Source: Pseudomonas putida
GTDB taxonomy: Bacteria > Pseudomonadota > Gammaproteobacteria > Pseudomonadales > Pseudomonadaceae
Assembly: GCF_028682475.1 (NCBI RefSeq)
Contig: NZ_JANHLE010000024.1
Location: 1-64,000, forward strand
Direction: 5' to 3'
DNA: 64,000 nucleotides
Position 1 is the stretch's first letter; every line of letters begins with the position of its first letter. Below, in pieces: positions 35,018 to 44,320 of this stretch. A model generated the notes under the pieces. That model did not search any database. It was not told the origin of the DNA and saw only the letters and a program-made list of their open reading frames with translations. Made by a program: the position numbers and the translations under genes.

Positions 35018-35079
35018 CATCGCCGGCAAGGCCGGCTCCCACAATATCCCCCCTGTGGGAGTCGGCCTTGTCGGCGATG
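35018..35079. repeat. REP-like pair, GCCGGCAAGGCCGGC class
   Basis: CATCGCCGGCAAGGCCGGC... and a slightly diverged inverse (GTGGGAGTCGGCCTTGTCGGCGATG) flank a short spacer, 7 bp after the EAL gene. A related pair lies at 39262. Confidence 0.85.
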
Positions 35080-35097
35080 CCGTGTGATTCTGGTTAT

Positions 35098-35131
35098 ATA
35101 AAAATTCTTAAATAGTATTTTTAAGAATATT
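35098..35131 (+). promoter_or_regulatory. AT-rich operator/promoter upstream of oscA-sbp-cysTWA
   Basis: Contains a perfect 9-bp inverted repeat ATTCTTAAA-N7-TTTAAGAAT (35104-35128). Its left half (ATAAA, then TTAAAT at the same spacing) aligns with the 8057 and 47009 elements. A LysR-type site such as CysB is expected upstream of sulfate-uptake genes; assigning this site to CysB is inference. Confidence 0.55.
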
Positions 35132-35219
35132 CAACGCGCCCTAAGATTGCCCTCAAGCCAGGCGCAGTCGCTCCCCTTCATGCAACTGCACGGCGTCCCT
35201 TATTCACAGGAGCACGAGC

Positions 35220-35402
35220 ATGAGCGCATCTCTGCGTAGCGTTGACGGTCAGGACGAAGCCACCATTCTGCGCGAAATCCAGAGCGCTCTGCGCGATCTG
35301 CGCTTTGGGGCGGTGGAAATCACCGTACACAACGCCCAGGTCGTACAGATCGAACGCAAGGAAAAGTTCCGCCTGCAGAATCCCGGCAACAAGCCCAGCT
35401 GA
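35220..35402 (+). CDS. oscA: OscA, YezD/DUF2292 small protein of organosulfur use
   Basis: A 60-aa protein with the DUF2292 core LRFGAVEITVHNAQVVQIERKEK. In Pseudomonas this gene, oscA, lies upstream of sbp and is needed to use organosulfur sources under chromate stress or sulfur limitation. The biochemical role is unknown; the fold is small and probably nucleic-acid- or protein-binding. ATG 35220 has AGGAGC 9 bases upstream. 40 bp separate it from sbp, so it is very likely cotranscribed. Confidence 0.85.
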   Translation: MSASLRSVDGQDEATILREIQSALRDLRFGAVEITVHNAQVVQIERKEKFRLQNPGNKPS

Positions 35403-35442
35403 TCACCCTAATTAGAAAAAATAGCCAATCGGGAGCTTCACC

Positions 35443-36450
35443 ATGTCCATCCGCCGTTATGCCCTGGCTGCCCTCGCCAGCGCCGTGTTTGCCGGTTCCG
35501 CCATCGCCAAGGACTACGAGTTGCTCAACGTGTCCTACGATCCGACCCGCGAGCTGTACCAGCAGTACAACGCCGAGTTCATCAAGCACTGGCAGCAGGC
35601 TCACCCGGACGACAAAGTGAAGATCCAACAGTCCCACGGTGGTTCGGGCAAGCAGGCCCGGGCGGTGATCGACGGTCTGCGCGCCGATGTGGTGACCCTG
35701 GCCCTGGCCGGTGACATCGACGAAGTGGCCAAGCTCGGCAAGACCCTGCCGGACACCTGGCAGACCCGTTTACCGGAGGCCAGCACGCCGTACACCTCGA
35801 CCATCGTGTTCCTGGTGCGCAAGGGCAACCCCAAAGGCATCAAGGACTGGGGCGACCTGATCAAGAAAGACGTCTCGGTGATCACCCCGAACCCGAAAAC
35901 TTCCGGTGGTGCGCGCTGGAACTTCCTCGCCGCCTGGGCCTACGGCCTGAAAGCCGGTGGCAGCGAAGCCAAGGCCCAGGAATACGTGAAGGAGCTGTTC
36001 AAGCACGTACCGGTGCTCGATACCGGCGCCCGTGGCTCGACCATTACCTTCGTCAACAACGGTCAGGGTGACGTGTTGCTGGCCTGGGAAAACGAAGCGT
36101 TCCTGGCCCTCAAGGAAGACGGTGGCAACGACAAGTTCGAAATCGTCGTGCCGTCACTGTCGATCCTCGCCGAGCCGCCGGTGGCGGTGGTCGACAAGAA
36201 TGCCGAGAAAAAGGGCAACGAAGCGATTGCCAAGGCGTACCTGGAACACCTGTACAGCCCGGCCGGGCAGAAAATCGCCGCCGAGAACTTCTACCGTCCG
36301 CGTGACGAAAAAGTTGCCGCCGAATACGCCAAGCAGTTCCCGAAACTGGATCTGGTGACTATCGACAAAGACTTCGGTGGCTGGAAAACTGCCCAACCCA
36401 AGTTCTTCAACGATGGTGGTGTGTTCGACCAGATCTACACGGCTCAGTAA
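35443..36450 (+). CDS. sbp: Periplasmic sulfate-binding protein
   Basis: Sulfate (and thiosulfate) receptor of the CysTWA importer, 335 aa. The signal peptide ends SAIA at about residue 22; the mature protein begins KDYELLNVSYDPTRELY, followed by SHGGSGKQARAVIDG and GGARWNFLAAWAYG, the sulfate-contact regions of Sbp. ATG 35443 has GGGAGC upstream. It follows oscA and precedes cysT, with an intercistronic hairpin at 36493 that could keep receptor levels above permease levels. Sbp is favoured over CysP by similarity pattern and by the oscA neighbour. Confidence 0.93.
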   Translation: MSIRRYALAALASAVFAGSAIAKDYELLNVSYDPTRELYQQYNAEFIKHWQQAHPDDKVKIQQSHGGSGKQARAVIDGLRADVVTLALAGDIDEVAKLGKTLPDTWQTRLPEASTPYTSTIVFLVRKGNPKGIKDWGDLIKKDVSVITPNPKTSGGARWNFLAAWAYGLKAGGSEAKAQEYVKELFKHVPVLDTGARGSTITFVNNGQGDVLLAWENEAFLALKEDGGNDKFEIVVPSLSILAEPPVAVVDKNAEKKGNEAIAKAYLEHLYSPAGQKIAAENFYRPRDEKVAAEYAKQFPKLDLVTIDKDFGGWKTAQPKFFNDGGVFDQIYTAQ

Positions 36451-36492
36451 GTCATGGCCGTCAGGATAATCGCCATTCAGTAGCCAGCATGG

Positions 36493-36512
36493 GCCCGGGA
36501 TTCGTCCCGGGC
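36493..36512 (+). promoter_or_regulatory. Intercistronic hairpin between sbp and cysT
   Basis: Perfect 8-bp stem GCCCGGGA-TTCG-TCCCGGGC with a TTCG tetraloop and no following U-run. Such hairpins protect the upstream mRNA or attenuate read-through, giving more binding protein than permease. Confidence 0.7.
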
Positions 36513-36537
36513 TTCGTGCGTTCAACCAGGGACCTTT

Positions 36538-37356
36538 ATGTCACGTCGTATCTCCCCCGTCATACCCGGCTTCGGGCTGACGCTGGGCTACACCTTGGTG
36601 TACCTCAGTCTGATTGTGCTCATACCGCTGGGGGCCATGTTCGTGCATGCCGCCCAGCTCACCTGGGAGCAGTTCTGGGCCATCATCAGTGCGCCGCGCG
36701 TCCTCGCCGCACTCAAGCTGAGCTTCGGTACTGCCCTCTGCGCCGCCATCATCAACGGCATCATCGGCACCTTGCTGGCCTGGGTACTGGTGCGTTACAC
36801 CTTCCCGGGGCGCAAGATCATCGAGGCGATGATCGACCTGCCGTTCGCCCTGCCGACAGCTGTAGCCGGTATCGCCTTGACCGCGTTGTACGCGCCAGCG
36901 GGCCTGGTCGGCCAGTTCGCCACCGACCTGGGTTTCAAGATTGCCTACACCCCTTTGGGTATTACCCTGGCACTGACCTTCGTGACCTTGCCGTTCGTGG
37001 TGCGTACGGTGCAACCGGTACTGGCCGACATCCCCCGGGAAGTCGAAGAAGCCGCCGCCTGCCTGGGCGCCAAGCCGCTGCAGGTGTTTCGCTACGTGCT
37101 GCTGCCAGCGCTGTTGCCCGCCTGGCTGACCGGCTTTGCCCTGGCCTTTGCCCGCGGTGTCGGTGAATACGGTTCGGTGATTTTCATCGCCGGCAACATG
37201 CCGATGAAAACCGAGATCCTGCCGCTGCTGATCATGGTCAAGCTCGACCAGTACGACTACACCGGCGCCACTGCCATCGGCGTATTGATGCTGGTGGTTT
37301 CCTTCGTCCTGTTGCTGCTGATCAACCTGCTGCAGCGGCGCATCGAAACCCCTTGA
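36538..37356 (+). CDS. cysT: Sulfate ABC transporter permease CysT (CysU)
   Basis: Inner-membrane permease of 272 aa with six transmembrane helices and the EAA loop DIPREVEEAAACLGAKPLQ (about residues 163-181). The motif PFALPTAVAGIALTALYAP is typical of CysT. ATG 36538 has AGGGAC upstream. cysW starts 14 bp after the stop. Confidence 0.93.
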   Translation: MSRRISPVIPGFGLTLGYTLVYLSLIVLIPLGAMFVHAAQLTWEQFWAIISAPRVLAALKLSFGTALCAAIINGIIGTLLAWVLVRYTFPGRKIIEAMIDLPFALPTAVAGIALTALYAPAGLVGQFATDLGFKIAYTPLGITLALTFVTLPFVVRTVQPVLADIPREVEEAAACLGAKPLQVFRYVLLPALLPAWLTGFALAFARGVGEYGSVIFIAGNMPMKTEILPLLIMVKLDQYDYTGATAIGVLMLVVSFVLLLLINLLQRRIETP

Positions 37357-37370
37357 AGGAGGCCACGTCC

Positions 37371-38243
37371 ATGTCTGCATCTACCCTTGGCGCGGCCGCT
37401 TCGGCCAATGCCGCGCGCCGTGGCAGTTCGACCTCGCGGCGGATCCTGATCAGCCTCGGCTGGTTGATTTTCGCCCTGTTCCTGCTGCTGCCGCTGGTTA
37501 TCGTCGTATCCCAGGGCCTGAAAATGGGCCTGGGCACATTCTTTGAAGCGATCTTCGAGGCTGACGCCTTGTCGGCCCTGAAGCTGACCCTGATCGCCGT
37601 GGCCATCTCGGTGCCGCTGAACCTAGTGTTCGGCGTCAGCGCCGCCTGGTGCGTGAGCAAGTACAACTTCCGCGGCAAGAGCATCCTGGTGACGCTGATC
37701 GACCTGCCGTTCTCGGTCTCGCCGGTGATCGCCGGTCTGGTCTATGTGCTGATGTTCGGTGCCCAGGGCCTGTTCGGGCCGTGGCTGCAGGATCACGACA
37801 TCCAGATCGTCTTCGCCTTGCCGGGCATTGTCCTGGCAACCATCTTCGTCACCGTGCCTTTTGTTGCCCGTGAACTGATCCCGCTGATGCAGGAGCAGGG
37901 CACCCAGGAAGAAGAGGCTGCGCGCCTGCTCGGTGCCAACGGCTGGCAGATGTTCTGGCACGTGACCCTGCCCAACATCAAATGGGGCCTGATCTACGGC
38001 GTGGTGCTGTGTACCGCGCGGGCGATGGGTGAGTTCGGTGCAGTGTCGGTGGTTTCCGGGCACATTCGCGGGGTGACCAACACCTTGCCGCTGCACGTCG
38101 AGATCCTCTACAACGAATACAACCACGTTGCGGCCTTCAGCGTCGCCAGCCTGTTGCTGATCCTGGCGCTCTTCATCCTGCTGCTCAAGCAGTGGAGCGA
38201 GAACCGTATTAACCGTCTGCGCCATAGCGCAGCGGAGGAATAA
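37371..38243 (+). CDS. cysW: Sulfate ABC transporter permease CysW
   Basis: Second permease subunit, 290 aa, six transmembrane helices, with EAA loop QEQGTQEEEAARLLGANGWQ (about residues 171-190) and PFSVSPVIAGLVYVLMFG. ATG 37371 is chosen because AAGGAGG lies 10 bases upstream; the longer frame starting at 37353 would begin inside that ribosome-binding site. cysA starts 3 bp after the stop. Confidence 0.93.
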   Translation: MSASTLGAAASANAARRGSSTSRRILISLGWLIFALFLLLPLVIVVSQGLKMGLGTFFEAIFEADALSALKLTLIAVAISVPLNLVFGVSAAWCVSKYNFRGKSILVTLIDLPFSVSPVIAGLVYVLMFGAQGLFGPWLQDHDIQIVFALPGIVLATIFVTVPFVARELIPLMQEQGTQEEEAARLLGANGWQMFWHVTLPNIKWGLIYGVVLCTARAMGEFGAVSVVSGHIRGVTNTLPLHVEILYNEYNHVAAFSVASLLLILALFILLLKQWSENRINRLRHSAAEE

Positions 38244-38246
38244 TTC

Positions 38247-39236
<990 letters not shown>

Positions 39237-39261
39237 TAGCAGTCAGGGCTGCCTTGCAGCC

Positions 39262-39336
39262 CATCGCCGGCAAGGCCGGCTCCCACAGTAGTTCGGCATG
39301 TAAAGAACCTTGTGGGAGCTGGCCTTGCCAGCGATG
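39262..39336. repeat. REP-like pair, GCCGGCAAGGCCGGC class
   Basis: CATCGCCGGCAAGGCC... and diverged inverse GTGGGAGCTGGCCTTGCC...GATG on either side of a spacer of about 25 bp, after cysA. Same class as 35018-35079. Confidence 0.85.
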
Positions 39337-39445
39337 AACCCCCGCCCGTGACACCCAAAACCTGCCAATCAACCACCGCGGCCAGCGCACTGTGGCGGCG
39401 CGTTCACGCCTGCGCGGCATATGCATTTTTCTCATAAAAAGTATC

Positions 39446-39553
39446 GGGCAAAGGCATTTGCCCTACCTCTGTCGCACTCCTTATAAAGGTCATCACTTAT
39501 TCGATAAAACTATTTCAGTTAATAAATAAATAGCCAATAGGAATATGTATTCC
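39446..39553 (+). promoter_or_regulatory. Promoter region of the TonB-dependent receptor
   Basis: Three elements stand out in this AT-rich stretch: the inverted repeat GGGCAAA-GGCA-TTTGCCC (39446-39463), ATAAAGGT shortly after (near 39482, like the 8057/47009 element), and the palindrome GGAATA-TG-TATTCC (39540-39553), which ends 16 bp before the start codon. The gap 39337-39445 shows nothing else. Confidence 0.45.
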
Positions 39554-39569
39554 TGGCCAGGAGCCGCCC

Positions 39570-41912
39570 ATGAGCCCGACCCATCGCCTTGCACCTCTCT
39601 CTTCCCGGCGGCTCCAGCGCCTGCCCCTGGCCTTGCTGCTGGCCGGTAGTGCGCACTGGTTGCCGGCTCAGGCCGACGAACCGCAGCAGGCTGCGGTAAA
39701 AGCCAGCGACAGCCAGCTCAAGACCGTCACCGTGACTGCCCGCCGCCGCGAGGAGAGCGCCCAGGACGTGCCGACACCGATGAGTGTGATCGATGGCCAG
39801 GCGCTGGAAACCCAGCGCGTGTACCGCATACAAGACCTGCAGCAACTGGTACCGAGCGTCAACGTCGCCTACATGCATGCGCGCCAGTCCAGCGTGTCGA
39901 TCCGCGGCCTGGGCAACAACCCGGCCAGCGATGGCCTGGAAGGCAGCGTTGGCCTGTACCTGGACAACGTCTACCTCGGTCGGCCGGGCATGGCAGTGTT
40001 CGATCTGATGGACATCGAGCAGCTGGAAGTGCTGCGCGGCCCGCAAGGTACCCTGTTCGGCAAGAACACCACCGCCGGGGTGATCAACATCAGCACCCGC
40101 GCGCCAAGCTTTACCCCCGAGCGCAGCATCGAGACCTCGGTGGGCGAGGATGGCTACTTCCAGACCAAGGGCACCCTGTCCGGGCCGTTGAGCGAGACGT
40201 TGGCCGGGCGCATTTCGGCCTACCGGACCCGTAGCGATGGCGACATCAAGAACGAATTTGACGGACATACCCTCAATGGCGGTTCACGCCAGGGCTTTCG
40301 TGGCCAGCTGCTGTACAAGCCGAGCGAGCAGTTCAACCTGCGCTGGATCGGCGACTACAACGAAGAGGACTCCAGCGCCGGCACCCGCCTGCTGTACAGC
40401 ACCGGGCCGACCATCAATGGCGTCAACCGCTACGAAGCCCGGGCCAGGGCGGCGGGTGCCACGCTGATTGATGGCAGCAAGCGCAAGGTCAATCTGGACA
40501 GCGATCAACAGGTGACGGTGTTCCAGGGCGGTACCTCGCTGGAAGCCAACTGGACCCTGGACAACGATTTCACCCTCACTTCCGTCAGCTCCTACCGCTG
40601 GTGGGACTTCACCCCGCGCAACGACGAGGGCCTGAATGTGCCCGCGGCGTACAACTCCGGGATCTCGGTGCGTGACAAGCAGTACTCGCAGGAGTTTCGC
40701 CTGGCCTCGCCCACCGGCGGCTTCTTTGACTACGTCCTGGGCGCCTATTACTTCGGCTCCGATCTGGATAACAAATCCTTTGTTTACTACGGTCCCCAGG
40801 CGGATATCTGGAATGGCACCCCGACCGGTGCCCTGGCCAACGTCACCACCCTCGGCAAAGGTCATATCGAGACCGACAGCTTTGCCCTGTTCGGCCAAGG
40901 CACCTGGCACCTGACCGAGCGTCTGGACTTCACCGCCGGCATCCGTGGCACTTATGAAGAGAAAAGCGCCTGGGTCGATCGTGCAGCCCCGGCTGGTGGT
41001 TCGGCTGTCACTGGCGCGGCAGCCGCTGCCCGGCAGGCGCGAGTCGGCGCCTATGATTCCGGCGACCTCAACCAGTACACCTTCAGCCCCTCGGGCCTGC
41101 TCAACCTGAGCTATCGCTTTACCGATGATCTGCTCGGCTATGCCACCTTGTCCCATGGCGAGAAGTCCGGCGGCGTCAACCTGACGGTGGCGACCGCGCC
41201 GGTGGCCGGCGCCGAGTCGCTGCTGGTCGGTACCGAGCGCGCCAACAACGCCGAGCTGGGTCTGAAGAGCACCCTCTGGGATCGCCGCCTGCAACTCAAC
41301 GCCAACCTGTTCTGGACCGAAGTGCACGGCTACCAGACCAACGCCTACGACGAAGCCAACCGGGTGCAATACCTGACCAACGCCGGTTCCGTGCGCTCCC
41401 GCGGGGTTGAAGTGGAAAGCACTCTGGTGCCGATCCGCGGCCTGACCCTGAACCTCAACGGCTCGTACAACGATGTGAGTTACCTGTCCTACAAAGATGC
41501 CCCGTGCGCCCCGGAAGTCGCCCTGCAGCCAGGGGCTCCCGCTTCCTGCGACCTCACCGGCCATCAGGTGGTCGGCGCCTCGAAATGGATCGGCAATGCC
41601 AACGGCCAGTACCAGTGGGACCTGGACAACGGCCTGCAGCCCTACGTCACCGCCAGCTATGCCTTCCGCTCCAAGGCAGTCGGCACGGTCGAGGACTCCG
41701 ACTTCGCACAGATCCCCAGCTACGCCGTGGTCAACCTGTCCACCGGTTTGCGCGGTGATCTCGGTCAGGGCCAGTGGGACGTCTCGCTGTGGCTGAAAAA
41801 CGCCTTCGACAAGACCTACTACACCACCCTCTGGAGTGCTGCCAACGGCGGCTATGAAGGCCTGGTGGGCACGCCGAAAACCTTGGGCCTGACCGGTCGC
41901 TACGACTTTTGA
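39570..41912 (+). CDS. TonB-dependent outer-membrane receptor
   Basis: A 780-aa active-transport porin. The signal peptide runs to about residue 36 (ends LPAQA, then DEPQQ). A TonB box-like KTVTVTARRR (about 51-60) precedes the plug (RGLGNNPASDGLEGSVGLYLDNVYLGR, LRGPQGTLFGKNTTAGVINI) and the 22-strand barrel ending in aromatic F (RYDF). There is no siderophore-type fused sensor domain. Neighbours are sulfate uptake upstream and a dedicated tonB-exbBD downstream, and its promoter resembles the sulfur loci, so an organosulfur ester or sulfonate is a plausible substrate; iron chelates cannot be excluded. Confidence 0.9.
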   Translation: MSPTHRLAPLSSRRLQRLPLALLLAGSAHWLPAQADEPQQAAVKASDSQLKTVTVTARRREESAQDVPTPMSVIDGQALETQRVYRIQDLQQLVPSVNVAYMHARQSSVSIRGLGNNPASDGLEGSVGLYLDNVYLGRPGMAVFDLMDIEQLEVLRGPQGTLFGKNTTAGVINISTRAPSFTPERSIETSVGEDGYFQTKGTLSGPLSETLAGRISAYRTRSDGDIKNEFDGHTLNGGSRQGFRGQLLYKPSEQFNLRWIGDYNEEDSSAGTRLLYSTGPTINGVNRYEARARAAGATLIDGSKRKVNLDSDQQVTVFQGGTSLEANWTLDNDFTLTSVSSYRWWDFTPRNDEGLNVPAAYNSGISVRDKQYSQEFRLASPTGGFFDYVLGAYYFGSDLDNKSFVYYGPQADIWNGTPTGALANVTTLGKGHIETDSFALFGQGTWHLTERLDFTAGIRGTYEEKSAWVDRAAPAGGSAVTGAAAAARQARVGAYDSGDLNQYTFSPSGLLNLSYRFTDDLLGYATLSHGEKSGGVNLTVATAPVAGAESLLVGTERANNAELGLKSTLWDRRLQLNANLFWTEVHGYQTNAYDEANRVQYLTNAGSVRSRGVEVESTLVPIRGLTLNLNGSYNDVSYLSYKDAPCAPEVALQPGAPASCDLTGHQVVGASKWIGNANGQYQWDLDNGLQPYVTASYAFRSKAVGTVEDSDFAQIPSYAVVNLSTGLRGDLGQGQWDVSLWLKNAFDKTYYTTLWSAANGGYEGLVGTPKTLGLTGRYDF

Positions 41913-42027
41913 GAGCGGGTTTTCCATGCCTGCCGCGAATACTTTTGATGCGCGGCAGGCATCGCCAACCCAGCCTTCTGCCCGAGGCCTTGAGTGGCGG
42001 GGCTTAGCGCGAAATGCAGAATTTTTA

Positions 42028-42070
42028 TATTTCTTAAAGTTCTACTCATAACCTTAAAGATTACTTTAAG
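42028..42070 (+). promoter_or_regulatory. Promoter/operator of tonB-exbBD
   Basis: CTTAAAG occurs at 42033 and 42053 and inverted as CTTTAAG at 42064, the last two forming a perfect 7-bp inverted repeat with a 4-nt spacer. The stretch TTAAAGTTCTACTCATAACC resembles TTAAATTCTAGCTCTTATGA of the 8057 element with small gaps. Confidence 0.5.
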
Positions 42071-42125
42071 AAATAAGCGATCTGCAGTGATGATCCATAC
42101 ACATAGCGATCCCGGGAGTTGATCA

Positions 42126-42926
42126 ATGGGTAATGTCCAGACCGCCGCCACCGCGCTCGATGTGCATTGGCGCCAGACGCCGAGCGGTGAGCTGGTCGAT
42201 CTCGGCCGGCCGCACCGTGTTCCTCTGGCGCACCAGCGCCTGCAGCGCACGCCGAAAAGCGCCTTGGGCCGCCGGGAAAAAATCCTCCTGGGGATTTTCG
42301 CTCTGGCTCTGCACGGTGGCGTTGCTTACTGGGTCAGCCAGACGCCAACGCCGGTGTTGCCGGTGGTGGCGCCGGAAATTCCACCGATGACCATCGAGTT
42401 CTCGCAGCCGGCGCCGCCTGTAGTCGAGCCACCACCGCCTGCGCCACCACCTGCCGTGGTCGCAGCGCCACCCCCGGTGGTCGATGAGCTGGCGGCAAAA
42501 CCTGCACCCAAGCCGGTGCCCAAGCCCAAGCCGGCGGCAAAACCCGTGGCCAAAGCGCAGCCCAAACCTGCGCCCAAGGCGCTCGAGCAGCCGCCCGCGC
42601 CAGCGCAACCGGTGGCCGCACCGAAACCGCCTGCGCCCGCCCCGGTGACCCCGGCCTCGGCCAGCGCCGGGTACCTGAAGAACCCGGCCCCGGAGTACCC
42701 GGCGCTGGCCCACCGACGCGGCTGGGAAGGCACGGTGATGTTGCGCGTGCACGTGCTGGCCAGCGGCAAACCCGGCGAGATTCAGCTGCAGAGCAGCAGC
42801 GGCCGCCAGCAGCTCGACGACGCGGCGCTGGCCGCGGTCAAGCGCTGGAGCTTCGTCCCGGCCAAGCAGGGTGAGGTGGCCGTGGACGGCTGGGTCAGCG
42901 TGCCGATCGAATTCAAGATCCACTAA
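42126..42926 (+). CDS. tonB: TonB energy-transducing protein
   Basis: A 266-aa TonB. Unusually, about 50 cytoplasmic residues precede the single transmembrane helix (about 53-70, with His63 in ALHGG). A Pro/Lys/Ala-rich periplasm-spanning linker (about 75-180) and a C-terminal TonB domain follow (PEYPALAHRRGWEGTVMLRV to WVSVPIEFKIH). The long N-terminal extension is known from Pseudomonas TonB proteins. ATG 42126 has GGGAG upstream. Heads tonB-exbB-exbD, probably serving the preceding receptor. Confidence 0.9.
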   Translation: MGNVQTAATALDVHWRQTPSGELVDLGRPHRVPLAHQRLQRTPKSALGRREKILLGIFALALHGGVAYWVSQTPTPVLPVVAPEIPPMTIEFSQPAPPVVEPPPPAPPPAVVAAPPPVVDELAAKPAPKPVPKPKPAAKPVAKAQPKPAPKALEQPPAPAQPVAAPKPPAPAPVTPASASAGYLKNPAPEYPALAHRRGWEGTVMLRVHVLASGKPGEIQLQSSSGRQQLDDAALAAVKRWSFVPAKQGEVAVDGWVSVPIEFKIH

Positions 42927-42953
42927 TTCGCGCTAACAGAGAGAGTATTGATC

Positions 42954-43676
42954 ATGACGTTATTGGCATCCCCCCTCGAATCCATCGAAAGCGCGGTGAT
43001 CTGGCTGCTGGTGGGCTTCTCTGTCATCACCTGGGGCCTGGCCCTGGTCAAAGGTGTGCAGTTTGTGCGCCTGAGGAATCAGGACAAGCGTTTCCACAAA
43101 CACTTCTGGGCCGCCTCCAGTCTGGATGCTGCGGCCGAACTGAGCGAAACCCAGCCTGGCTCTGCCGCCCGGGTGGCCGAGGCCGGTTATGCCGCCATTG
43201 CCGTCGGCGAGCCCGGCCCGGCCAGTGACCTGAGCCAGGCCATCAACCATCAGGATCGCCTGGAGCGCGCCCTGCGCCAGCAGATCGTGCGGGAGCGGCG
43301 CTCGCTGGAAAGCGGCCTGGCGGTGGTTGCCAGTATCGGCAGCACCTCGCCGTTCATCGGTCTGTTCGGTACGGTCTGGGGCATCATGGAGGCCCTCAAG
43401 GGCATCAGCGCGGCGGGCTCGGCCAGCCTTGAAACCGTTGCTGGGCCGATTGGTGCGGCGCTGGTCGCCACCGGTGTGGGGATCGCCGTCGCGGTGCCGG
43501 CGGTGCTGGTTTACAACTACTTCCTGCGGCGCCTGAAGCTGACCGCTGCCGACCTCGATGACTTCGCTCACGACTTCTACAGCCTGGCGCAGAAGAGTGC
43601 CTTCCGTGTGCTGGTGCACCCGACTGCCTACAAAGCGGCCGGCGGCACGCAGCAAAAAGTGAAGGAGGCTTCCTGA
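42954..43676 (+). CDS. exbB: ExbB proton-channel subunit
   Basis: A 240-aa MotA/TolQ/ExbB-family protein with three transmembrane helices (about residues 12-33, 125-150 and 165-190) and the conserved SLESGLAVVASIGSTSPFIGLFGTVWGIM region. Forms the proton channel that energises TonB. ATG 42954 is chosen with GAGAG upstream; an in-frame TTG at 42948 is possible but unlikely. exbD begins 1 bp after the stop. Confidence 0.92.
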   Translation: MTLLASPLESIESAVIWLLVGFSVITWGLALVKGVQFVRLRNQDKRFHKHFWAASSLDAAAELSETQPGSAARVAEAGYAAIAVGEPGPASDLSQAINHQDRLERALRQQIVRERRSLESGLAVVASIGSTSPFIGLFGTVWGIMEALKGISAAGSASLETVAGPIGAALVATGVGIAVAVPAVLVYNYFLRRLKLTAADLDDFAHDFYSLAQKSAFRVLVHPTAYKAAGGTQQKVKEAS

Positions 43677-43677
43677 T

Positions 43678-44079
43678 ATGGCCTTCTCGACCCAGGACAG
43701 TGACGAAGTACTCAGCGAGATCAACGTAACCCCGTTGGTGGACGTGATGCTGGTGTTGCTGGTGGTGTTCATCGTCACCGCGCCGCTGCTGACCAACGCC
43801 ATCCCGATCAACCTGCCGAAGACCGAAGCCGTGGCGCCGGTGGAGCAGAAAGACCCGTTGGTGGTGAGCATCGATGGTGGCGGCAAACTGTTCATCAACA
43901 AGGATGAAGTCCAGCCTGACCGGCTGGAAACCAGCCTGCAGACCGCCAAGGCCAAGGACCCGGCGTTGCGTGTGCAGCTGCAGGCGGACGATGGCGTGAA
44001 TTATGGGGAAGTGGCGCGTGCCATGGCCTCGATCGAACGTGCGGGGATTACCAAACTGTCGGTGATCACCGCCCGCTGA
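43678..44079 (+). CDS. exbD: ExbD proton-channel subunit
   Basis: A 133-aa ExbD/TolR protein with one N-terminal transmembrane helix (about residues 17-38) carrying the conserved proton-path Asp (NVTPLVDVMLVLLVVF) and a periplasmic domain. GGAGG precedes ATG 43678. Ends the operon; a strong terminator lies 26 bp downstream. Confidence 0.93.
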   Translation: MAFSTQDSDEVLSEINVTPLVDVMLVLLVVFIVTAPLLTNAIPINLPKTEAVAPVEQKDPLVVSIDGGGKLFINKDEVQPDRLETSLQTAKAKDPALRVQLQADDGVNYGEVARAMASIERAGITKLSVITAR

Positions 44080-44104
44080 GCAACACACCTCAGGCAAGAC
44101 TTCA

Positions 44105-44140
44105 GGGGCCATTCCTGGGCAGGGGGTGGTCCCTTTTTTT
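44105..44140 (+). terminator. Terminator of tonB-exbBD
   Basis: GGGGCCA pairs with TGGTCCC (one G-T wobble) around a 15-nt loop and is followed by seven T. Confidence 0.85.
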
Positions 44141-44161
44141 ATGCCGCTTGGCGAGATACTT

Positions 44162-44188
44162 GTGGGAGCTGGCGTTGCCAGCGATCGA
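44162..44188 (+). repeat. Solitary REP-like half unit
   Basis: GTGGGAGCTGGCGTTGCCAGC is one unit of the class seen at 35018 and 39262, here without an inverted partner nearby. Confidence 0.6.
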
Positions 44189-44230
44189 GCGCGCAGCGGT
44201 CGCCAATCAGGCAACGCATTTGTAATTTGG

Positions 44231-44270
44231 TTATTAATAAATAGCTTCTTATTCCTTTACGAATATAACC
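44231..44270 (+). promoter_or_regulatory. AT-rich promoter element of the hydrolase/sigma54-like operon
   Basis: TTATTAATAAATAGCTTC followed by TTATTCCTTTACGAATAT matches the 8057 element (TAGCT, CTTAT, CTTTA in the same order and nearly the same spacing) and lies 50 bp before the hydrolase start. Confidence 0.45.
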
Positions 44271-44320
44271 ACCTCCCTATACTTGGCCTCAAGCACGCAA
44301 ACCCAGCAGGAGGCGTCCCC

